Of a stretch of DNA of 64,000 nt, positions 27,868-41,870 are shown piece after piece. Positions within the stretch are counted from its first letter, which is position 1, and every line of letters starts with the position of its first letter. The notes below the pieces were generated by a model, which saw only the letters and a program-made list of their open reading frames with translations, did not search any database and was not told the origin of the DNA. Position numbers and translations under genes: made by a program. Origin of the DNA: Chrysomallon squamiferum (taxonomy: Eukaryota > Mollusca > Gastropoda > Neomphalida > Peltospiridae); contig CM022674.1 in the NCBI GenBank assembly GCA_012295275.1, positions 13,969,864 through 14,033,863 of the forward strand. The letters are read 5' to 3'.

Positions 27868-28184
27868 ATGGCAACAGCTTCAAACTCCGATGACAGCTTT
27901 TCATGCTCTCTCTGTTTGGATATTTTCGACAAGCCACGAGTTCTGTTCTGCGGACATTCATTCTGTTCTAAATGCCTGCAGAATTACATCAGTAATAAAT
28001 ACAGCAACAACGACAAAAAAATCATCTGCCCGTTCTGCATACAGAAAGTCCCCGTTCCAAACCGCAAGAAACCAGTGGACACGTGGGCAGCTCAGTTCCC
28101 TATAAACAAGTCACTACAGGACGCCGCCAGTGATCGGCAACAACCAAATTCTTGTGAGTCAGATGTTGTGTTTAGATACTTTAC

Positions 28185-28223
<39 letters not shown>

Positions 28224-28412
28224 TTTAAAAAGAAGATGCAGTGATTATTTAACAAAAAAATATTTATGTCGTGTATGCAGTAGGCTCATAAAGAAATAGA
28301 GAACATTTTATTTGTAACATTTCTTTACTCAGATTTTTAAATTAGGTGATAAAATAGTCTACAACTTCTCACATTTTATCTATATCTTTATTCATTGTAT
28401 TAATACTAGTTC

Positions 28413-28483
<71 letters not shown>

Positions 28484-29852
28484 TATTTATTTATTTTAGC
28501 TAAAAAGGGAGGTCACATTTCAGTTCTCAGTTCTGTTACTGACAGTATGAAATCATTTAAAGAAATTCTTCAGACAGAGATGGATGAGAAGATTGAGCAA
28601 CTTCGACAAGCTGTCAACATCAGCGTAGTGGACACAACAGAAGAGGTCAGAAGGATTGGTGACACACTAATCATGGATTTTGCAGACGCAGTCCACAAAG
28701 AACAAGACAGGTTAAAAAGAGAAATAGAAAAATCTCAGAACATTGTAAACACAGAAATAGACAAACTATGTTTACCACACATAGACATCTGATTGATGAA
28801 AATGAAAGAATGATAAAACTGGGGGAAGATTTGTTGAAAAGAAAATCAGAGTCAGATATAAAAATAAACATTAAAAAATTCACCAAACTTCAAAATATAA
28901 CTTCCGACTTTCTGTCTAAATCTGTTTTACAAATAGAAAAAGCAGAGTTCAAAATAAATCTGATAAAATCATATAAAAAGAGAGAAATGTCTGTACACAT
29001 TGGAGAAATATCCACAAACATCCAACAAAACACACATATAGACAGACAGAAAGACACACTCAAACACACAGAGACTATTGACACAAAAACACAAGAAGAT
29101 AAATCAAATCCTTGTCTGGTTTCCATCCTCGTGTCAGGTGAGAACAAAAGTAAAATTGTTGTTAGTGATTATGACAATGTTGTGTAAAATGTTTTTCTTT
29201 AGAACGAAAATCACTGATAAACAGATATGTAACTTCCTCCCCACCATATGGTCTTGCTGAATCACGTGATCTGCAGGGCAACGTTGTTCTTGTTGTTGCT
29301 CTGTCAGGTGAAAATAAAATATTGTTTTTAAATTTGAAAACGTTCGAACTGATCAAAACAGTTGGAACTAATAAAAGTTATGAGTATGTCGCTGTGCTAC
29401 CTTTGAACCGTTTCGCGGTCGTTGGAGGTTATGAAGATCAGTACTTGGACATACTGGCAGACAGTGGTCAGATCATTGATTCTATCTCAGCAGATTTGAT
29501 CTCCGAACCGTATAGTCTTACACTTCACGATCAATGTCAGATTGTTGTGTCAGATGTCAACAAAGTATATTGTGTGACGTCATCAGGTGACGTCAAATGG
29601 GAGTCACGTGATTCAGACAGACTGAGAGACTTGAGAGGTGTTACATGTGACAGGGTGGGAAATGTTTTTGTTTGTAGTGAAAATAGAAATTGTGTTGTTC
29701 AGTTGTCACGAGATGGAAACATTACACGTGACATCCTCACTGACCAGGATGAACTGTCCAGACCTTTGACTGTCTGTTGTGATGACAACAAACTGTACGT
29801 AGGAGAGTTAAACACCGGAAAAATAAAAATATTTACATGGTGTAAAAAGTAA
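27868..29852 (+). CDS. RING finger / coiled-coil / NHL-type beta-propeller protein (TRIM-like, no B-box)
   Basis: Two coding exons, 27868-28153 and 28500-29852, join in phase 1 (T|CT). The start is the ATG two bases into the exon, directly before MATASNSDD. A C3HC4 RING follows: CSLC, CGHSFCSKC, CPFC, typical of E3 ubiquitin ligases. No B-box cysteine/histidine cluster was seen. A helical coiled-coil region follows (EEVRRIGDTLI, DRLKREIEK, LIDENERMIKLGEDLLKRK), then NHL-like blades such as PPYGLAESRDLQGNVV and LRGVTCDRVGNVFV, ending KIFTWCKK. Two frame breaks need one added base each, near 28770 and near 29186; with both corrected the length is about 546 residues, normal for this family. Related mollusc genes are numerous and often assigned to innate immunity; the substrate cannot be inferred. 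Confidence 0.85.
28184..28477. repeat. Inverted (AAT)n / (ATT)n pair inside the TRIM intron
   Basis: (AAT)n at 28184-28222 and (ATT)n at 28412-28477 lie inside the 346-base intron 28154-28499. They are complementary and could fold the intron into a hairpin. Confidence 0.8.
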
Positions 29853-29937
29853 ACTTCAAACTGTCTGCAAAGTTATTTTCACATTAACTGTTTTGAAGTT
29901 GAAAATCGACAGACCTCTTTCTTTACACTAACTGATA

Positions 29938-29943
29938 AATAAA
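29938..29943 (+). terminator. Polyadenylation signal of the RING/NHL gene
   Basis: AATAAA 86 bases after the stop codon at 29850-29852, the first such hexamer downstream. Confidence 0.6.
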
Positions 29944-29974
29944 CAGTAAATCAATTATTTATTGACCATTTAAT

Positions 29975-31660
<1,686 letters not shown>

Positions 31661-32091
31661 AAATAACATCACTACCATGTATGTTAATACCACCGACACA
31701 GCTACTATTACAGACATTAATACCAGCACTACCACATCAGTTAATACCACCGGTACCGGTGTTGTAACCTTCAGCGATATCATGTCTGTTATTACTAGCG
31801 GTACCCCTGCTATTTCTATCACTACTACCTGCACTACAATGTCCATTAATATCATTGATACCCCTGTTATTACCATCACTACTACCAATACTATCAAACT
31901 GGTATTACCACCACTAATAAAAACATTACCATATCTGTTAATACAACCGGTATCGCCGCTATTACTTAAAATAATATCAGCGATATCATGTCTATTAATA
32001 CGACAGTTACCACAGCTATTATGACCACAACGACCAGCACTACAGTACCTGTTATTACCATAGTTACCGATGCTACTATCTAGACTAATAG
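31661..32091. repeat. Degenerate precursor-like sequence upstream of the 56-bp array
   Basis: Reads like diverged 56-bp units: CATATCTGTTAATACAACCG and ATGTCTATTAATACGACAG correspond to ATGTCTAACAATACCACCAG of the array. Similar to 18.2-19.3 kb and 45.1-45.6 kb. Confidence 0.7.
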
Positions 32092-35000
32092 CAGCACTAC
32101 CATGTCTAACAATATCACCAGTACCTCTCCTAATTCCTTCATTACTAACAGCACTACCATGTCTAACAATACCACCAGTACCTCTCCTAATTCCTTCATT
32201 ATAACAGCACTACAATGTCTAACAATATCACCAGTACCTCTCCTAATTCCTTCATTACTAACACACTAACAACTCTAGCTATACCACCAGTACCTCTCCT
32301 AATTCCTTCATTATAACAGCACTACAAGGTCTAACAATATCACCAGTACCTCTCCTAATTCCTTCATTACTAACACACTAACAACTCTAGCTATACCACC
32401 AGTACCTCTCCTAATTCCTTCATTACTAACACACTAACAACTCTAGCTATACCACCAGTACCTCTCCTAATTCCTTCATTATAACAGCACTACCATGTCT
32501 AACAATATCACCAGTACCTCTCCTAATTCCTTCATTACTAACAGCACTACCATGTCTAACAATACCACCAGTACCTCTCCTAATTCCTTCATTACTAACA
32601 GCACTACCATGTCTAACAATACCACCAGTACCACTCCTAATTCCTTCATTACTAACAGCACTACCATGTCTAACAATACCACCAGTACCTCTCCTAATTC
32701 CTTCATTATAACAGCACTACCATGTCTAACAATATCACCAGTACCTCTCCTAATTCCTTCATTACTAACACACTAACAACTCTAGCTATACCACCAGTAC
32801 CAACTCCCTCCTAATTCCTTCATTATAACAGCACTACCATGTCTAACAATATCACCAGTACCTCTCCTAATTCCTTCATTACTAACACACTAACAACTCT
32901 AGCTATACCACCAGTACTACTCCTAATTCCTTCAAGTTAACAGCACTACCATGTCTAACAATACCACCCGTACCTCTCCTAATTCCTTCATTACTAACAC
33001 ACTAACAACTCTAGCTATACCACCAGTACCTCTCCTAATTCCTTCATTATTAACAGCACTACCATGTCTAACAATACCACCAGTACCTCTCCTAATTCCT
33101 TCATTACTAACAGCACTACCATGTCTAACAATACCACCAGTACCTCTCCTAATTCCTTCATTATAACAGCACTACCATGTCTAACAATACCACCAGTAAT
33201 ACCACCAGTCTCCTAATTCCTTCATTATAACAGCACTACCATGTCTAACAATACCACCAGTACCTCTCCTAATTCCTTCATTATAACAGCACTACCATGT
33301 CTAACAATACCACCAGTACCTCTCCTAATTCCTTCATTATAACAGCACTACAAGGTCTAACAATACCACCAGTACCTCTCCTAATTCCTTCATTACTAAC
33401 ACACTAACAACTCTAGTTATACCACCAGTACCACTCCTAATTCCTTCATTACTAACAGCACTACCATGTCTAACAATACCACCAGTACCACTCCTAATTC
33501 CTTCATTATAACAGCACTACCATGTCTAACAATACCACCAGTACCTCTCCTAATTCCTTCATTATAACAGCACTACCATGTCTAACAATACCACCAGTAC
33601 CTCTCCTAATTCCTTCATTATAACAGCACTACCATGTCTAACAATACCACCAGTACCTCTCCTAATTCCTTCATTACTAACACACTAACAACTCTAGTTA
33701 TACCGCCAGTACCACTCCTAATTCCTTCATTATAACAGCACTACCATGTCTAACAATACCACCAGTACCACTCCTAATTCCTTCATTATAACAGCACTAC
33801 CATGTCTAACAATACCACCAGTACCTCTCCTAATTCCTTCATTACTAACACACTAACAACTCTAGTTATACCACCAGTACCTCTCCTAATTCCTTCATTA
33901 CTAACACACTAACAACTCTAGTTATACCACCAGTACCACTCCTAATTCCTTCATTATAACAGCACTACCATGTCTAACAATACCACCAGTACCTCTCCTA
34001 ATTCCTTCATTACTAACACACTAACAACTCTAGCTATACCGCCAGTACCACTCCTAATTCCTTTATTACTAACAGCACTACCATGTCTAACAATACCACC
34101 AGTACCACTCCTAATTCCTTCATTATAACAGCACTACCATGTCTAACAATACCACCAGTACCTCTCCTAATTCCTTCATTATAACAGCACTACAAGGTCT
34201 AACAATATCACCAGTACCTCTCCTAATTCCTTCATTATAACAGCACTACCATGTCTAACAATACCACCAGTACCTCTCCTAATTCCTTCAAGTTAACAGC
34301 ACTACCATGTCTAACAATACCACCAGTACCTCTCCTAATTCCTTCATTATAACAGCACTACCATGTCTAACAATACCACCAGTACCACTCCTAATTCCTT
34401 CATTATAACAGCACTACCATGTCTAACAATACCACCAGTACCTCTCCTAATTCCTTCATTACTAACACACTAACAACTCTAGTTATACCACCAGTACCTC
34501 TCCTAATTCCTTCATTACTAACACACTAACAACTCTAGTTATACCGCCAGTACCACTCCTAATTCCTTCATTATAACAGCACTACCATGTCTAACAATAT
34601 CACCAGTACCTCTCCTAATTCCTTCATTACTAACACACTAACAACTCTAGCTATACCACCAGTACCTCTCCTAATTCCTTCATTATAACAGCACTACCAT
34701 GTCTAACAATACCACCAGTACCACTCCTAATTCCTTCATTATAACAGCACTACCATGTCTAACAATACCACCAGTACCACTCCTAATTCCTTCATTATAA
34801 CAGCACTACCATGTCTAACAATACCACCAGTACCTCTCCTAATTCCTTCATTATAACAGCACTACCATGTCTAACAATACCACCAGTACCTCTCCTAATT
34901 CCTTCAAGTTAACAGCACTACCATGTCTAACAATACCACCAGTACCTCTCCTAATTCCTTCATTATAACAGCACTACCATGTCTAACAATACCACCAGTA

Positions 35001-38000
35001 CCCTCAATACCACCAGTACCACTCCTAATTCCTTCATTATAACAGCACTACCATGTCTAACAATACCACCAGTACCTCTCCTAATTCCTTCATTACTAAC
35101 ACACTAACAACTCTAGTTATACCACCAGTACCTCTCCTAATTCCTTCATTACTAACACACTAACAACTCTAGTTATACCGCCAGTACCACTCCTAATTCC
35201 TTCATTATAACAGCACTACCATGTCTAACAATATCACCAGTACCTCTCCTAATTCCTTCATTACTAACACACAACAACCATGTCTAGTTATACCACCAGT
35301 ACCACTCCTAATTCCTTCATTATAACAGCACTACCATGTCTAACAATACCACCAGTACCACTCCTAATTCCTTCATTATAACAGCACTACCATGTCTAAC
35401 AATACCACCAGTACCTCTCCTAATTCCTTCATTATAACAGCACTACCATGTCTAACAATACCACCAGTAGTACTCCTAATTTAATTCTTCATTATAACAG
35501 CACTACCATGTCTAACAATACCACCAGTACCTCTCCTAATTCCTAATTTTTCATTACTTCATACCACCAGTACTAATTACTAACACACTAACAACTCTAG
35601 TTATACCACCAGTACCTCTCCTAATTCCTTCATTACTAACAGCACTAACATGTCTAGTTATACCAGTACCAGTACCACTCCTAATTCCTTCATTATAACA
35701 GCACTACCATGTCTAACAATACCACCAGTACCAGTACTCCTAATTCTTTCTTCATTACTAACACACTAACAACTCTAGTTATACCACCAGTACTATCTCC
35801 TAATTCCTTCATTATAACAGCACTACCATGTCTAACAATACCACCAGTACCACTCCTAATTCCTTCATTATAACAGCACTACCATGTCTAACAATACCAC
35901 CAGTACCTCTCCTAATTCCTTCATTATAACAGCACTACCATGTCTAACAATACCACCAGTACCACTCCTAATTCCTTCATTACTATTACTACACACTAAC
36001 AACTCTATTCCTTTACTACCATGTAACAATACCACCAGTACCACTCCTAATTCCTTCATTATAACAGCACTACCATGTCTAACAATACCACCAGTACCAC
36101 TCCTAATTCCTTCATTACTAACACACTAACAACTCTAGCTATACCACCAGTACCACTCCTAATTCCTTCATTACTAACAGCACTACCATGTCTAACAATA
36201 CCACCAGTACCACTCCTAATTCCTTCATTATAACAGCACTACCACTAACAATACCACCAGTCCTAATTCCTTCATTACTAACAGCACTACCATGTCTAAC
36301 AATACCACCAGTACCTCTCCTAATTCCTTCATTATAACAGCACTACCATGTCTAACTCTACTATACCACCAGTACCACTCCTAATTCCTTCATTATAACA
36401 GCACTACCATGTCTAACAATACCACCAGTACCACTCCTAATTCCTTCATTACTAACACACTAACAACTCTAGCTATACCACCAGTACCACTCCTAATTCC
36501 TTCATTACTAACACACTAACAACTCTAGCTATACCACCAGTACCACTCCTAATTCCTTCATTATAACAGCACTACCATGTCTAACAATACCACCAGTACC
36601 ACTCCTAATTCCTTCATTACTAACACACTAACAACTCTAGCTATACCACCAGTACCACTCCTAATTCCTTCATTACTAACAGCACTACCATGTCTAACAA
36701 TACCACCAGTACCACTCCTAATTCCTTCATTATAACAGCACTACCATGTCTAACAATACCACCAGTACCACTCCTAATTCCTTCATTACTAACAGCACTA
36801 CCATGTCTAACAATACCACCAGTACCTCTCCTAATTCCTTCATTATAACAGCACTACCATGTCTAACAATACCACCACCCTCCTAATTCCTTCATTATAA
36901 CAGCACTACCATGTCTAACAATACCACCAGTACCTCTCCTAATTCCTTCATTATAACAGCACTACCATGTCTAACAATACCACCAGTACCTCTCCTAATT
37001 CCTTCATTATAACAGCACTACCATGTCTAACAATACCACCAGTACCTCTCCTAATTCCTTCATTATAACAGCACTACCATGTCTAACAATACCACCAGTA
37101 CCTCTCCTAATTCCTTCATTATAACAGCACTACCATGTCTAACAATATCACCAGTACCTCTCCTAATTCCTTCATTACTAACACACTAACAACTCTAGCT
37201 ATACCACCAGTACCTCTCCTAATTCCTTCATTACTAACAGCACTACCATGTCTAACAATACCACCAGTACCACTCCTAATTCCTTCATTATAACAGCACT
37301 ACCATGTCTAACAATACCACCAGTACCTCTCCTAATTCCTTCATTACTAACAGCACTACCATGTCTAACAATACCACCAGTACCTCTCCTAATTCCTTCA
37401 TTATAACAGCACTACCATGTCTAACAATATCACCAGTACCACTCCTAATTCCTTCATTATAACAGCACTACCATGTCTAACAATACCACCAGTACCTCTC
37501 CTAATTCCTTCATTATAACAGCACTACCATGTCTAACAATACCACCAGTACCACTCCTAATTCCTTCATTATAACAGCACTACCATGTCTAACAATACCA
37601 CCAGTACCTCTCCTAATTCTAATTCTTCATTATAACAGCACTACCATGTCTAACAATACCACCAGTACCTCTCCTAATTCCTTCATTATAACAGCACTAC
37701 CATGTCTAACAATACCACCAGTACCTCTCCTAATTCCTTCATTATAACAGCACTACCATGTCTAACAATACCACCAGTACCTCTCCTAATTCCTTCATTA
37801 TAACAGCACTACCATGTCTAACAATACCACCAGTACCTCTCCTAATTCCTTCATTACTAACAGCACTACCATGTCTAACAATACCACCAGTACCTCTCCT
37901 AATTCCTTCATTACTAACACACTAACAACTCTAGCTATACCACCAGTACCACTCCTAATTCCTTCATTACTAACAGCACTACCATGTCTAACAATATCAC

Positions 38001-38980
38001 CAGTACCTCTCCTAATTCCTTCATTACTAACACACTAACAACTCTAGCTATACCACCAGTACCACTCCTAATTCCTTCATTACTAACAGCACTACCATGT
38101 CTAACAATACCACCAGTACCACTCCTAATTCCTTCATTATAACAGCACTACCATGTCTAACAATACCACCAGTACCTCTCCTAATTCCTTCATTATAACA
38201 GCACTACCATGTCTAACAATACCACCAGTACCTCTCCTAATTCCTTCATTATAACAGCACTACCATGTCTAACAATACCACCAGTACCTCTCCTAATTCC
38301 TTCATTATAACAGCACTACCATGTCTAACAATACCACCAGTACCTCTCCTAATTCCTTCATTACTAACAGCACTACCATGTCTAACAATACCACCAGTAC
38401 CTCTCCTAATTCCTTCATTATAACAGCACTACCATGTCTAACAATACCACCAGTACCTCTCCTAATTCCTTCATTATAACAGCACTACCATGTCTAACAA
38501 TACCACCAGTACCTCTCCTAATTCCTTCATTATTTAACAGCACTACCATGTCTAACAATACCACCAGTACCCTCCTCTCCTAATTCCTTCATTACTAACA
38601 GCACTACCATGTCTAACAATACCACCAGTACCTCTCCTAATTCCTTCATTATAACAGCACTACCATGTCTAACAATACCACCAGTACCTCTCCTAATTCC
38701 TTCATTACTAACACACTAACAACTTTAGCTATACCACCAGTACTACTCCTAATTCCTTCATTATTAACAGCACTACCATGTCTAACAATATCACCAGTAC
38801 CTCTCCTAATTCCTTCATTATAACAGCACTACCATGTGTAACAATATCACCAGTACCTCTCCTAATTCCTTCATTATAACAGCACTACCATGTCTAACAA
38901 TATCACCAGTACCTCTCCTAATTCCTTCATTATTAACAGCACTACACGGTCTAACAATACCACCAGTACCTCTCCTAATT
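32092..38980. repeat. 6.9-kb minisatellite of two interleaved 56/57-bp unit types
   Basis: Type A begins CACTACCATGTCTAACAATA; type B begins CACACTAACAACTCTAGCTA. Both continue CCACCAGTACCNCTCCTAAT and TCCTTCATTA. Roughly 120 units. Variants (TATCACC/TACCACC, CCTCTCC/CCACTCC, ATTATAACAG/ATTACTAACAG) occur in blocks. Between about 35460 and 36010 units are scrambled, with partial insertions. Because 56 is not a multiple of three, open frames are short. Confidence 0.95.
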
Positions 38981-39079
38981 ATATTAGTTCTTTTTTTGTC
39001 TTATACTTATATGCTTATATATGCGTGTGTGTGTGTGTGTTTTTTCATTCAAGGAATATACTAGTTCAAAGTTATGAGA

Positions 39080-39231
39080 ACCTCAGTTGAAAAGACTCGA
39101 TAGAAGAGAAACTTTCACAATTTCACTGATGATCCTTCCCTGCTGTTCTATACTGGTCCGTTTCCATACCAGTGTCTACAGATTGTCTTTTTTTTATAAC
39201 TATAAGTTTTAAATTTAATTATACTTCTACA

Positions 39232-39265
<34 letters not shown>

Positions 39266-39650
39266 GTACTACTACTACTACTACTACTACTAGTAATCAT
39301 AATTTTGATGTTGTTGATGAAAACAACAAGAAGGCCTACAACGACAAAACGAAACATTTATTTTCAAACTGTTATTAAGTATTAATGTTTAGGTTTAGAT
39401 GTGGAATTGTATACGACGAAGAGATCTGAATTGAAAAGCAAGTTCACAATTTATTGCGAGGTTTCTGGTTACTAGCGACATAAATTAAACGTTGACTTAC
39501 AACAAAATGTTAGGTGTGTATTCTGGAGTTTGTATAGTTGACACAGACTGTTACATGATAATTGCAATAGCCCAATAGAGGTGTGGATGTGTAGACCAGA
39601 ATTAGAAATTAGTTGTATAATATATAGCAAGTCAGAAAATAAATAAAAAA
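39080..39650 (+). pseudogene. Decayed copy of the downstream Ig-domain gene (signal-peptide exon and one Ig exon)
   Basis: The stretch 39090-39155 aligns with the functional signal-peptide exon at 39915-39985: both share AGAGAAACTTTCACAA and then TTCANTGATG and CCTGCTG/TTGCTG, but the ATGGACAAA start has become CTCGATAG. At 39393, after a TTTAG acceptor, GT TTA GAT GTG GAA TTG TAT... gives LDVELYTTKRS and KFTIYCEVSGY in phase 1, matching the start of the functional Ig exons (LNMTVYVTNMK, YTMYCRVS). A TAG follows at 39473. Farther on, in another frame, GVCIVDTDCYM and RCGCV match CAVNDRCYG and CRCVK. Stops and frame changes show it is dead. Confidence 0.7.
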
Positions 39651-39922
39651 AGATCAGTATCAGCATAAAATTTGTGATTACGTTTTAACCAAAACAAAAA
39701 AGAAAATGAGAGAGAGATATAAATATGACATTTAACATTAATTCACTGTTTTTACATTACAACTAAAATAAACTAAAAAAATATATTTTTAATATCAGAC
39801 TATATATATATATATATGTATGTATATATGTTTATCTGTGTGTGCGTGTCGTTGTCTATATGTAGATGTATAGAGCTCACTTCGAATATACGTAAAAGGC
39901 TTGAGAATATTACTTGAAAACA

Positions 39923-40110
39923 ATGGACAAAAGAGAAACTTTCACAACTTCAGTGATGTTCATTCTTTGCTGCTTTATCGTCTGCTCGTCCGCTGCCAAA
40001 CCCTTAATTCTAAGTTGTTTTTATTATTATTATTATTTTTATATTAAATACACTGTACGAACAACAACACAACAACAACAACAACAGTAGTAGTAGTAGT
40101 AGTAGTAGTA

Positions 40111-40157
<47 letters not shown>

Positions 40158-41516
40158 ACATTAATAATAATAATAATCATAATTGTAGTAATAATAATAA
40201 TAGTTATAGCATTATTAGCATTACTACTGCTACGACTACTGCTGCTGCTACTATTACTATAAAACAAAATAATAATGAAGATAAAGAGAATTTCTAATGT
40301 AACTAATTATATATCGTTTCCTGATTATTATAATTATTTTTTCAGACTTGAACGTGACGCTGCTGGGTTCCAGCGATGCATCACTAGGGAGAACTTACAG
40401 TTTATTTTGTAAAGCGTATCCATCTTACTACATTGGTTATGACATCCTGTTTCAGAGAAGAGATGGAAAGAAGTTTAAAACTATGTGTGCAGTAAATGAT
40501 CGCTGTTATGGGGATGTCCATGAAAAAAATTACTACTGCAGATGTGTAAAGATCGCAAACAAAGACACACGAATGTACAAACTGATGATTCTAAAGGTAA
40601 ACAAAATCGATCGTCATCTGTGGAGATGTAAAATTGGATACCATCCTAGCAATAATTTTCGTTTTAGTGTTATCAGTAAGTATTCTTTTCCTGATTTTTT
40701 TTTCTTTTGGTTAATTAAGTAACTAATTAACAAATTAACTAACTAAATACAGAAACAAACAAAGCAGGAAATAAATAAATAAATAATTACAACAACAATA
40801 GTAATAATAATCATAATAATTGTAATAATATTAATAATAATAATATTAATAATAATAACAACAACAGTAATAATAATAATACTAACAACAACAGCAGCAA
40901 CAATAATACTAGTAATAATAACAATAACAATTGTAATAATAATAATGATGATGATGATAATAATACTAGTAATAATAACAATGAAAATAACAACAACAAT
41001 AATAATAATAATAATAGTATTAGTAGCAATCAAGCTGTTGTTGATGATCATGATATTGACCATTATGAGAAGAAAAACAAACAAAAGGAAGCTGAAGTAG
41101 AATAGCTGAAATTTACTTATTTGTTATCAGTTACTAAAACGAAATATTGATTTTCAGGTTTAAATATGACAGTGTATGTTACGAACATGAAACCTGTAAT
41201 TGGAAAGTCCTACACGATGTACTGCCGGGTTTCTCCTCTCCGCAATATGAAATATACCTTGCGTTTTGGATACAAGTTTGGGACTGTAGACTGGGCAGTT
41301 TGCATACTGACCCAAAGCTGCAAGATGATATTACCTTTATCTCGCTATACCTGCGAGTGTGTGGTCAGCCAGTCAAACACGCGTGTGTACAAATTAACGA
41401 TATCTCAGATGGACGAAATAGATTTCAGACAATGGAAATGTCAAAGTGGAATCCATTCGAGCAACATAATAGACTTAAGTAACAAAGGTAAAATAGCTGT
41501 AGATAACAGTAGTTAA
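39923..41516 (+). CDS. Secreted or cell-surface protein with two immunoglobulin-like domains
   Basis: Exon 1 (39923-40013) starts at ATG and encodes a signal peptide: MDKRETFTTS then VMFILCCFIVCSSAA. Exon 2 (40346-40675) and exon 3 (from 41158) are phase 1-1 and both are 330 nt if exon 3 ends at the GTAAAA at 41488, so each is one complete Ig-like unit. Each has an early cysteine (LFCKAY, MYCRVS), extra cysteines in mid-domain (CAVNDRC, CILTQSC; YYCRCV, YTCECV) and the F-strand cysteine with a preceding Trp (HLWRC, RQWKC), instead of the usual D-x-G-x-Y-x-C. If exon 3 is terminal, reading continues to TAA-like stop TAG.../TAA at 41514-41516 and the protein is 259 residues, secreted. Otherwise, further exons (membrane or fibrinogen domain) were not recognised. 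Similarity to mollusc FREP/VIgL-type Ig domains is a guess. No frame lesions. Confidence 0.75.
40065..40260. repeat. ACA / AGT / AAT triplet tract in Ig-gene intron 1
   Basis: (CAA)n, (AGT)n and (AAT)n in succession between the signal-peptide and first Ig exon. Confidence 0.85.
40785..41035. repeat. AAT/AAC triplet tract in Ig-gene intron 2
   Basis: Imperfect AATAATAAC triplets fill most of the 480-base intron between the two Ig exons. Its minus-strand Ile/Leu-rich open frames are artefacts. Confidence 0.85.
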
Positions 41517-41689
41517 TAATAATAATAATAACCTAAAACTGATTACTGTAAAACACCATTTGGGAATAGTCAGTAAATGTTGTTGTTGCTGTTTTATCAG
41601 GTTTTTTCTTCCAAACGAACTGAAAGAGACAGGTTTATATGTTGTTTTAAGAAATAATCTGTTGTATTTGACAACGAAGAAAAAAATCA

Positions 41690-41870
41690 TATGATTTGAA
41701 CTCATTTTCTTGTCATCATTATGGTCTTTGCGTAATTTTACTCTATTAGTTTGATCTGTATTAACTTTAAGACCAGATAAATAAGTCAAATATTTTAATG
41801 TTTCCATAGATGTTGTAAGACTTTTATCTCACCAGCCTGATAGCAATATTGTGTCTTCGGTAAAATGTTA
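41690..41870 (-). mobile_element. LINE reverse-transcriptase remnant
   Basis: Minus-strand frame reads EDTILLSGW, a stop, DKSL, then METLKYLTYLSGLKVN and DQT. This matches the 'ADDT.LL......L..F...SGLKVN..KT' region around the catalytic Asp-Asp of LINE reverse transcriptases, with the first Asp position altered and an in-frame stop. Only this piece is recognisable, and no ends were found. Confidence 0.5.

Noticed and set aside
32092-38980. CRISPR-like array
   Set aside because: Units are contiguous with no unique spacers and no cas genes; the DNA is eukaryotic with introns.
40743-41084. 113-codon Ile/Val-rich minus frame resembling a membrane protein
   Set aside because: Antisense reading of triplet repeats in the Ig-gene intron.
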